From Henricia sp. BOLD:AAB3569 (taxonomy: Eukaryota; Echinodermata; Asteroidea; Spinulosida; Echinasteridae): 64,000 nucleotides of DNA. Position numbers and translations under genes: made by a program. Positions 33,228 through 44,400 of this stretch are shown piece after piece. The stretch covers positions 620,001 through 684,000 of the forward strand of contig JBBELK010000454.1 of the NCBI GenBank assembly GCA_037783545.1, given 5' to 3'. Below the pieces are notes generated by a model. The model was not told the DNA's origin and did not search any database. It saw only the letters and a list, made by a program, of their open reading frames with translations. Each line of letters opens with the position of its first letter. Positions within the stretch are counted from its first letter, which is position 1.

Positions 33228-33520
33228 TAACGTAAATAGTCACTAGGTTTGTAAGGTCACCACCCTATTCATCAGCGCAGCCATGGCATGCCCAGGCCAT
33301 GGCATTGTCATAAGCCAGTTCGGAGTCTCGACTGCGCATGCGTCTCCCGACTTTGGTTTGAGATAAACAAAGCGGTATGCATTGTGTTTATCTCAAATGA
33401 CCTGTGTTTATCTCAAATGACCTTGACACAATCCCATAGACGTTCATTGCGCGCGCGAGATTCCGAACTGGCTTATTGAGGTAGCGATGTCACGGACCTG
33501 GCGACTATGCCGACATTTAG
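33228..33520. mobile_element. MITE, TIR CGGCATAGTCGCCAGG type (copy 2, with insert)
   Basis: It shares CACCACCCTATTCATCAGC and the right end CACGGACCTGGCGACTATG with the element at 8229-8335. It is about 190 bases longer because another palindromic element (33309-33477) sits inside. It lies in the RNF4-FAM193 interval. Confidence 0.7.
33309..33477. mobile_element. Palindromic element nested in the 33228-33520 MITE
   Basis: The ends CATAAGCCAGTTCGGAGTCT and AGATTCCGAACTGGCTTAT are inverted repeats. The centre holds two direct copies of GTTTATCTCAAATGACC. Confidence 0.7.
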
Positions 33521-34667
33521 TGTTTTCTAAGAAAATTTAGATTTTTCCCACTCTTTTAATTTGTTTCTATCAAATCTGCACTTACTGATACTTGATAAGT
33601 CATTAAAAAAAAAAACAAAAAAACATAGGCCTAAGTGATGAACCAGTGTCACTGCAGTCCTAATCGAGATTTTTTAATTTTTCTTGATAAAACGGGGAGA
33701 AAACCCGTTTCCTTCTTCTAAATTTGTGCTTGAAAAGTCATTTTTAAGGAAAATAGTAATCAGTGTGGTAATAGTCAACTTGTCAATTATTACCTATGAG
33801 GCAGAATAACTAGGGCCTAGGCTTATTACTAAAAAATAAAAACATGAAAAAGATAAAATTTAAGGAAGGTGTTCACCCGCTTACCTTGCATGAACAACAA
33901 CTAGCTAGCTGACTGCACAACTTGAATATTTGTAGAGGGCGCTGTTTCCCAAACCACGGTCATTTTCCTAGACTGGTTCCCGCTCCACATATTCCACATA
34001 CAACGACTTAAAATCAGTCTAGTCGGGAAAAAATTGGTCCGGGTACCAGACTATCACTTTCCTTTCTGTAGGTTAAAGCCATGGTTAAAGAAGCAGTTCA
34101 GTTGCTACCATTGATCGTTAATATATATGGAAGACAATACCCATTGATAGACTTTGTTTGCAAATAGCTTTAATGAACTTGGACAAAAACAGAAATGCAC
34201 TGTGGGAAGGTTGTTTGACCCTTTCACAAGGCAGTTTTTTCTTTTGTCTGAGAGTATTTGCAAAAAAGTCTAGGATTGTTGAGTGCTAGTTTGACTCGGA
34301 GTCCAGTCCCAGACGCTTAAATTGCTCCATCTTTCAGATGAGATACAAAATAATCGGAAGTTCAGTGTACGTGTTGTGTAATGCACAAATTAAAGATCTC
34401 AGAAATCAGAATAACACACACAATAATATTGAGTACATTTATAATGGGGTACTTTTGGGATATGCTTGGTGGCAGCAAACAAATCGGCCCTTTTTCATTG
34501 TCTACGTCATATTGAGCATGCGCAATTTGGCTCAAACATGACATAAAAGGACCAGTTTGTTTGCTGCCATCACACGTAGTTTCAAAAGTCTCCGATTATT
34601 TTCATATGTTTTGAGTTGTAATTTACAAATATCTATTTTTAAAGCTTGAGGGGGAAAAATGACTGAA

Positions 34668-34745
34668 TTGGGATTTGAACCCGAGCCTCAGCAGGTCCAT
34701 GTCGCCTCAACCATGATGTACTACTACTCTACCAGCTGAGTAGTC
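34668..34745 (-). mobile_element. tRNA-like SINE head
   Basis: The minus strand has ACTCAGCTGGTAGAGTAGTA (box A) and CTCGGGTTCAAATCCCAA (box B), with an over-long middle. It lies between RNF4 and FAM193. Confidence 0.55.
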
Positions 34746-35301
34746 ACTATGAGCAACTAACAATGGAAATTGGGCACAAACCATTGTTGTTAAAAATTGT
34801 GTTTGCCCAATTTCTATTGTTATAGTAAGTGGTGGTGCTGTCAGGAAAATGTTGTACTTTTGCAAAAGAGGGATTAACATTACACTGAGTGTGTACTAGA
34901 TTGCCCCTTTAAGGCGTTGAACCTCCAGGAATGTTTGGTTGTTGAAATTTACTAACTCCACAAAATGACGTCAGAACAAGGCTCGTCCAAAATTTACTAT
35001 CTTGTTCAGTTTAAGCGTGGATTCCCTCGAATCTATTGAATTTCTTGATATTTTATTAGATTGTGTAGCACATTTTCATTAAAGTCTGTCTGTCTTTTAA
35101 CTGTGAATATATTGCAATTTGTACTGTAAACAAAACAAATTGTTAGGAAGTCGCCATTTTGGATTGGGCAAGACACTTTGGAGCGCCTTGGATAGCTCAC
35201 TGTAAAACTTGCTCTGAAATTACGCGTGTATTTTTCATCAAATCACCAAATTAGCTTCAGATGAATACTTAATACCTAAAGGAGAACATCTAAGTGTCAA
35301 T

Positions 35302-35409
35302 ATGAGCGCATCAGAAATTAAAAGAAGTAAAAGAAGACGGAATAAACGGGGTGGTGGAGGCAGCGGTAAGCCCAGTCGTCAACAAAAGCAAACGGGCATT
35401 GGCGATCAG
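35302..35409 (+). CDS. FAM193A: FAM193 coding exon 1
   Basis: ATG at 35302 encodes MSASEIKRSKRRRNKRGGGG and ends ...TGIGDQ at a CAG|GTAAAC donor, phase 0. The basic Gly-rich leader is typical of the family start. The ATG context (TCAATATGA) is modest. Confidence 0.75.
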
Positions 35410-38400
35410 GTAAACCTTCAGTCACTATTCACTCAGTATTCTGTATAGTAGCTTTCTCGGATTTAGTTTTATACAAATGTAATTTTATGTTATGTTAGGT
35501 TTGTTGAATACAATTGCGGAATACCCTGTAACTCCCGGTCCGAGTAGCATTCCGTTGACTTCGTGGCTTCGCCTTCGCATGCTTCGGAGGGAAAAATCAT
35601 TTTCAGTAGGGCAATTGAGCGACGTGGCGACGTGACTCAATTGAGTGACGTCGCTCAATTGAGCGACGCATGGCTGCATCCGGCTGCCGATATGTGTCAC
35701 GTGTCCTATATCATGTTAATGCGTCGCTTAACTGAGCGACGTTGCTCAATCCAGCGACGCTTTCAACCTCAAACTCGGCTGAAATTGTAACTGAAAGTGT
35801 GAATAATCTACACTATAGAATGTAAAATTAGGCACTTACATCACGTTGTGTGTATGAACGCACGGCGGCCACGAATGAGCGTGCTTTTCGCGATCCGAGT
35901 GCATGACGAGCCCTTCGTTTTCTTTCATTTCCGGGAGCTCTGATGGACCGTTCATGAGTGGCACTGTAATGCATAGTTCCGAGATTGCCCAGTTAACCCC
36001 GCCCCTTAGATATTGTTGCTATGTGCTCACAAGCCATCGCAAAAAAATGGCGAAACAACGTACAAAGCAACGGGACTTGGCATGGTAAGCACAGATTCAT
36101 TGGAGAAAACTCAAAGGTATTTATGTTTTAGGGTCGACAGTTACTGTAGCACACACTGAGCGAAGGGCTAGTAGTGCAGGGATGACATATATTCATAAAA
36201 ATGCGCTTTCTTACCTTTGAACAGCGAATCGCCCGACATTAAAACCAAAATTCACCCAGTCACTGGCGCATACAACATACAAACTGTATGGGCAGAAAAT
36301 CGCGGGATTGTTTGTGATGATTGCATCACTTTGACCTTTGTGGGCGCCGTCTGCTAGCTCTGTTGTGATTGGTCGCGGGTTCGGCTTGATTGACAGGTCG
36401 GAACTATGCATTAAGAAAATCTTTTGTAAATTCGGTTGGAAATACTCAACAGATTTGCTTTAAACTTAATCAGTATATAAAGTCATTATTTGTCTGTCAT
36501 TGGTGAAAGTTTAAAGGCATTTTGGCCATCAACGACGAACGGATTTCTGTTTTTCTGAACCCATATTTTTCAATCGCCGAGCACATTTTCCGGCCGTGCG
36601 TGCGTGTGTGTGGGCCTACATAGACTTGTATGAGTCTGTGTGGTGTACGTGTACACGTATAGTCCTGTATCTAACGTGTGCCATCTGTAACAAAAGATTA
36701 CGTAATACCAGTTATTCCCAAAGTGCTGTTTTATGGGTCACTAAAATGTCGGTATCTCCTCTCAAAATGATCCGATTTTAAAAATTCAAACTGTTTTGGA
36801 CTCCACAGACATTGCCCTTCACATTGCTTATAAAGTTGATGGCTTTAGAGCAAAAATAAAGTGACCGAAAGTGCCTAGTAAAATGCTACGGTAGATTGTT
36901 GAATAATGTTTACAGTCCCCTACTTTAGCACATCCTTTATTTTCATCGTAAATCCGATTATCCGCGATTATCGGCGATCACTGGATTCAATCGGCACTCT
37001 CTAATTCCCAAGGCACAATTCACAGGGTTAGGATATAACATGGACATCTATTGGCTATGGGCTTGACAATAGACCTTTATCACGGTGCGGCCATCTTCCC
37101 TTTTCCCTATTAAAATGAACGTAACCAAAGCGAGGCTAGCCGAAATAAAATAGTTTGGCCCCATGTTGAAAATGTTCATTGTGTGCATCACAGTCGATGA
37201 CGTGCGATCAAGAAAACGCGCAGCGCGGACATTGATTCTCTCAAAACAACAACGGAAGACGGCACGCGCTATCGAGCTATCGCGCAGACACGCACACGCA
37301 CTGATCATGCCCGCGGCACGAAGGCTACACTAACGTACTATGCAGTGCATGGGGGAACAAGACAAAGATGGACGCACCGTGATAAAGGTCTATAGGCTAG
37401 TATTCAGCCAATCAAATGTTTTCTAACAAGCAAGGTACATGTAGGGGCGAATGTGTCTCGATCGAGTGACGTCGCTCAATCTAGTGTTGGTCCCCTACTG
37501 TTTATAGCCTAAAGGGTAGTAGGCCTACGGTCCATGAACCAATGGACAAATTTTGCAACACTAGTCGATTTCCACATCATTAAGACGTCCCTCATCTAAA
37601 CAAATTATAAAACTAAATGTAACTTTTGTAAATATTACAAATGTTACAATTTCATTTTATATTATCATTTTTTGACAGATCATAACAGCTGCCAAAATGT
37701 CGGCCACGTTGTCCGAATTGGATTTAGATAGCATTCCACAGGTAGGTTTAGTTATTGGTCAGTTTATATCTGTTGTATATTGAGTCATTTCAGTGTCAAG
37801 CAATCAAACATGAAATGCAGTACTGAGAGACAATTGTTGTTGCCTATTCCGTCGGTTGCACATCCTGGCATTTTTGTGCCCTCGTGTCATATGCCTTAGT
37901 ATACAGGCATAGCACCGTGACTGGAGTGAAAACAAATTCATTCATGCTTAGATACGTGAACGTGTTGCGTAGACAACGGCTTTGTTCCTTCGCTTGTCAC
38001 CATGGGCACACTGTTGTTTTTAGTCCAGCCCTACCGGATGTGACGTGGCACGGACCGACAGAATTGTCACATACAACTGTAACTGAGTTATAATCAGTGT
38101 TGTCATCTCCATAGTGGCTCTAAACAGGATGACGTGTACAAATCTATCGCTGTGAAAGTCCACTACATGTAAATTTGTTGCTGAAATATTATCACTATAG
38201 ACCTTATGCATGGCGGCCATAACAGAGGGCAGGTTTTCATATTTAAATGATGTGACAATAGACCCACAAAGTGCCTACTCGTGCATGACGCACTGTGACA
38301 ATGTGACTGCCCTCTATCATGGCCGCCGTGCATAAGGTCTATTGTGCCCTAACTACATGTATGTCCCAAAAGTCCTTTCTCGACAATAAATTAGAGCTGA

Positions 38401-41400
38401 CCCAACACTTGTTTGGACAGTGCTGAATCATTGTTGGGAAAGCCTTAACAGTAAGGTGAGACCTTTAGCATAGTCAGTGGTGTAAACATAATATCTTGGT
38501 ATGTACTTGAATCTTCCCCACCTCCCTTTTTTGGTACTGCAGCCCCTGACACAGCTCCCAAATCGTGCCACCAACCCGTATCTACAGGACCACGAACACT
38601 GTCTGCTGTGCCGACGGGAACGTCCGGATCTTCCAGCTCATAATGCAGCAAATGGAACAGGCGACGGCAATGATTCAAGCCAGTCTAATATCACACCGGT
38701 AGGTACATGTACAATAGACGTTTATCATAGTGTGTCCATCTTTGTCTCGTTTCCCATAGTACGTTGTTGTTTTGAGAGAATCACTGCGCGTGCACGATCA
38801 GTGCGTTTGCTTGATCGCGTGTGCTAACCTTTGTTCAAGGCCTCTCAGCTAGAGGTGTCGCACCCCAGAACGAGAGTGCCACCATGCGACACCTTTAGCG
38901 TCCCGAAATTTTGCTACCGCTTCAAGTAGCAAAATGCTAATGATCCTTTGACCGTGTGTGCGTGTTGCATTGAATAGCTAACAATGCAAGCCAATCGGGT
39001 TCGTGCGCACGTTTTGTAAGCATGTGCGCGCTCCACTGATTCGCAGTGTACGCAGCGCATACAACGCAGGGATGAATCACACTGGGGCTGTCAGAGTAGG
39101 AATTTCGTCAGTGAAGGGGCACTGCCATTTTTGTGTTTAGAAAGGGCACTTCCATTGAAAAATCAAAAAGTCTATGGGAGGATTGCAAAAGGGCACCAAG
39201 GCCAAGACCAAGGGCAACGGAGGCAATGGCCTCAGTGGCCTCCGTAAAATTCCCACACTGGGCTGTAATACATTAATAAGTAATGATTCTGAGAGGGCAA
39301 AGGCCTCGCAGCTGGCGCTGCTCGCTCCTTCCTTGTCGCATAGTGGCGCTCTCGTTCTGGCGCGCGTAAACAATTTCAACACTGGACCAAACTGTTTTTT
39401 CTGCAGTCCTCGTCTTTGGTTACGTTCATTTTAATAGGGGAAAAGGGAAGATGACCGCACCACATTATGTGCAGTACATGTGCTGGGTTTTTAAATAAAG
39501 AAAGAGGTTTTATATTAGGAAAGGGGAGAGGGGGCGCCTTAACGAGAGTTTACTGTATGCCCCATTGAGAATCCACGACAAAAAAGTACAATTTTCATAA
39601 AACATTCATTACAAAATGCAGACGATTTTGTAGACAAACTTTTTTTCTCAGAAGGAATATATCCATCAAATAATGGTGTGTACATAGTCATGTACGTATG
39701 TACACATACCGGTATACAGGGGAGGGGTGCAGTAGGGTGTTGATCGACATTACGACATGCAGCTACTTGGTCATTCATGATGTGTCTAGCTAGCTACATG
39801 CAGCTTCCTCCTGTGTTGCACTTGAAACATACATACTATATTCACTAGCTTTTAGGCCAGGGGGGAAAAAAAGCTGTGTTTCCTATTACATGATAAAAAA
39901 ATATTTAGGCTGGGTATATGGGAATTTAAAAATGTCATTGTGGGATGATAGTATTTTTGTACCCCCTTGCACCTTATAACAGTTAGCATGCACATGTTAA
40001 TACCACATTTCAGAACTGCAAATCCACTGGTTTTAAGTGTTTACCGTAGAACGTCTGAATTTAAGAAGCAGGTGAATGTGGATTCATATGAATACGCAAG
40101 AATAAGCAAAGTTTGAGGGGGTAAAAAACAAAGGCAATGCACACAAAATTAGGTTTCAGATAGGCACAATCAGTTTTTATTTCCATGTAGGTTCTGCATG
40201 ATTTTTAGGTCAGGGTGGGTAACGGGAAACTCAGCTATTTTCTTCTTGGCCTAACACACTGAGCATGAGTCATGAATACAGGATCTAGGAATGTCTGCAG
40301 TGCTTTATAGTGACATTACGTGAGCCAGATAGTTCCGCATGCATGTGTACATAATGTGGTGTGGGGAAAACCCGTTGCATATTCATGAAAGTTCATATTT
40401 TTACTTCAAGCAAGACTTGATCGGGCTTGAGCCAGTCCTCACTGGAATTGTTTTCTTCACCGTGACTGGTAAACATTGCCGTCTTCACACTGTCCGCACT
40501 AGCTTGGATAATCCCAAGACTAAACTCTTGTTTTTACTATTCTGTCTTTAACTTGCCACAATGTGTAGGGCCTATAATGCCTTTGCACGGCTGCCATGAC
40601 AGGGGGCAGTCACATTGTCACAGTACGTCAAGCACGAGTAGTCATTTTGTGGATCTATTGTCACATTATTTAAATATGAAAACCTGCCTCCTGTCATGGC
40701 TGCTGGTGCAAAAGCTCTATTCAGTTTCTGTGGATGCTGTAGTGTTTGTTTTGTTTGTTTGTTGGGTTGTTTATTTTTTTAATGAGTGTGCATGCTCACT
40801 CTTGTAAGTTGTAACATGTTCATGTGCTTTGACAATGTAGGCTGTGGGTTGCATTGTAAACATGAATTTTTACAGTTTTCTATCAACCTATGCTCATACA
40901 TGTAGAGCGTGATCCAATATCGTCCCTCACTTGAGGTATTATTTTGATTAATTTATTAAATTTTGAAATTTTTGCCCAGTGTTTACCAGTTTTGGATCAT
41001 GCTCTGTAGGCCTACATCTACGGACTTGAAATTTCTTGAGATTGGCTTACACTGACTCAATCAACGAGTTGACGGGGAAAACCTTCCTCAAAGTAAAGAT
41101 TGAATTGGTAGCAACTACCCGGTATCCAATGAAATGTTTCTGCCCGAGATGATATAATTTGACCAGAAAATAAACGATTTACTTAATAAACGAATATTCC
41201 AATCATCACTTTGTGTATAGAGTAAAAAAGCTGGTACTATTACTTTTGACAATGCTTTAGGCTAACCATAGTAAGGAAGTGCCTGCGGCGTCATTGTTGA
41301 CTAAAGTCGTTTTGATAATTGAAATAGTTTTGGGAAGTGTGTACATGTAACAGTACCATATTATTTATAGTGTGCAGGGCTTGCCCTTAACTTTTTCTGA

Positions 41401-44400
41401 GAGTAGCCCACTGGGCTAGTAAATTGTGTTTTTTACTAGCCCACAGAAATTTTTACTAGCCCATGAAATGTTTGAAAAATGAAAAAAAACAAAGCATTAA
41501 AATATTGACTAGCACTGTCTACTGAGAAAGTAGATTTTTGTTCATCTCCCCCCATGGCTAGAAATCACTGTCGCTGGTAGTGGAGTCGGGATGTTCTTCC
41601 TCCTCTTCTTTAGTCCTTCATTTTTAAAAAAGTCAGGAGAGCCCTAAATTGCTCTTCCGAGATAATCGAGGAGAGCTAATAGCTCTGCTAATAAAAAAAG
41701 TTCCTTAAAATCTTTGAAAACACACTGTATATGGACTTTTGGGGAAAAATCAAATGTTTAGCCTGTTTGGGGCCGAGTCAGTCTGGGGCCGAGTTTGTAC
41801 ACAAGGCAATGGGGGCCGAGTTGGTCTGGGGCCGAGTTTGTACACAAGGCAATTGGGGCCGAGTCAGTCTGGGTACGAGTTTGTACACAAGGCAATTGGG
41901 GCCGAGTCAGTCTGGAGCCGAGTTTGTACACAAGGCAATGGGGGCCGAGTTGGTCTGGGGCCGAGTTTGGGGCCGAGCCAGTCTGGGGCCGCAGTCGGAT
42001 ACCAGATGCATGTATGTCTATGCACGTATATTGCACACAAGCTGTGTTGTACACAATGCAGACCCAAGCTAGCTGTGGCCGTGTGTTGCACGTGGAAAAA
42101 TGCAATGCGCAATCGTCGTTTGCATGCCGCAAAAGGTAAAGCTTTGAAGAGTTCGTTTTATTTTCAATAATCACATCTGGAAAACAAGGAACGTGCACAT
42201 GTTTTAAGTAGCCCGCCGGGCAAGTTGAAAAGTGGATTTTACTTGCCCGCAGCAGTTTTTACTAGACAATGTACGCCGGGCTAGCGTTAAGGTCGAGCCC
42301 TGGTGTGGGGCCAACATGGGCCAACATACATGTACTGTAACAGCTTGTGTACAGTACAGTGTGTGACAAAAGCTGTGTTACTTCCTGGCCTTCACCTGAG
42401 TGACCCGTGTGACCTTTTGACCTTATAATGCTACCCTTGTGAAGTAATGGCTTTGGAAAGCCCTGCCTGTGGTATGCTGCTACACATGTACTACATGTAG
42501 TACAAGTAGTTTGTCACTTCTGGTATGGGTAGGATAATGAATGCTTGCAAGGCAGTTTGACCTCTTTGGAGTTTATAATTTGGAACAACCTGAACAAGTA
42601 TGTAGGTCCTACATGTACAAACTGGGCTTGACCCAGCCCAAATGCCTCTGGCGGCACACATCTTATGTGTGAAGGTTAGAGCGGTAGTCCTTCCCTAGCG
42701 GCCAGACTTTGTTACTTGTACCGAATTTGCTACATACTTCAAGCGAGATTTTCCTCTCACCCAAGACAGAGATTTCTTAAAGTTAGGGTACCTAACGTAG
42801 GGTACCTAGGGTGCCTTGCCCAGGGTCACAGACACATTGGTCATAGTGGGGCTTGAACCCACAACCTCTGATTGGGAGTCCCACTTCATACCCACTAGAC
42901 CACACACGCTCCCGAATGCTTTAATAGTTTTGTTGTTAAAAAATTCCCTAGCCATGCAATGTGACCATGCAGGGTGTCTATCTTAACACACATGTAGGCT
43001 ACATGTAAGTTTTAAAGGCACATTAACTGAACAGTATAGTGTAAATTTCAATACCATTCAAGGCCATTCCTAACAACTAGAGTATTGACTGCATGGTGCC
43101 TGTACCATCCTTCCTCCATGCATGTACTGTGTATTCTAGGTGAACATTATTAAAATAATTTTTCACCCTGGATCAAAAGTAAATAACTGCAATACCACAC
43201 CGTCAAAACACAACTCGCCCAAAAAACTGCTTTAACTCTCACGTACGTATACATACTGTAGTGAAGTACATACAGTTCAAAATGTGTTTGTAAACTGAGT
43301 TGATTGGTACACACATGTACAAATGTACATGTTTGATGAGTCATAGAAATGCATGCATACATACATGTACATGTGTTGTAATAGACCTTTATAGAATGTG
43401 TATACATGTACTGCGTGCAAGTAAGGCTAGTGTATTTGTACACTGAACTTTAAACTGTTGTTGGGTGTATCTACAAAATGTAGCCTACATGTATGGAGGT
43501 TGTACTGTTTACAGTGTGTAGTATTAATCAGTAGGCCTATATGGGATTTGTAGGCATTTAAAAACTATTATTGAGTGCTGTTGTTGACTATAAAAGCTTG
43601 AACCATCGTGTGAAATTACAGTGCATAATGCGCAGTCATTGTCAAGAAAATTGGGAATTGATACTAAAAAATATAAACACATTTTTGTGTGTATAATTTG
43701 AACATTTTAATTGTCTTTATGGTTCACATAATAAAATGCATTCATTGTTTAATATTGAATAGAGTTTTCTCAGTTTGGTCAGGACATTGACCACAAAATT
43801 AGGTCATTTCGTAATGATTATGTGGCACCCACATTGCAGAGGAAGTTCTTTCCTCTGTGCCCGCATACTGTAATGTAACTACAGTTTGTTTATATTTTGG
43901 TTTAGTATAATCTTACTGAAAGTAACTACATGTGTGTAGACACAAGAAACTAGATACTTTGAAGCGAACTCTTGATTTCATTAGATTTCCCAATTTTGTA
44001 CTAAAATGGAATTATGCACATTTTAAACTGGGTTGCCAGACTATAGTACATGTTATGTATGGGTATAGATCGTATCAAATAGCCGCCATCTTGTAGGGCA
44101 ACTTTTGTTGTTGAAATTTGTCAACAATATAAGCGTGAAGTGTGCAACCATGCATGTCCTCACCGAACAAAGTAACTGCCCTACAAGATGGCAGCTATTC
44201 GAGCGCGTGTGGTCTAGTGGGTATGAAGCGGGACTCCCAATCAGAGGTTGGGGGTTCGAGCCCCACTTCGACCAACGTGTCTGTGTCCCTGGGCAAGGCA
44301 CTTAATCCCAGTTGCCTCGTCAACCCAAGCGATATATGGGAAGCTGTTAAGGGGAATGCCACAATCTAACTGCTGATAGGGTTGTGCGCCTGACCAGCAG

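Noticed and set aside
36047..36085. ATGGCGAAACAACG... followed by a GTAAGC donor as an alternative first exon of FAM193
   Set aside because: The donor is in phase 2, and joining to exon 2 or exon 3 gives an immediate stop.
41731..42198. Overlapping open frames of 110-146 residues on both strands
   Set aside because: They are produced by a 43-base minisatellite inside a transposon; open in several phases at once, no domain.
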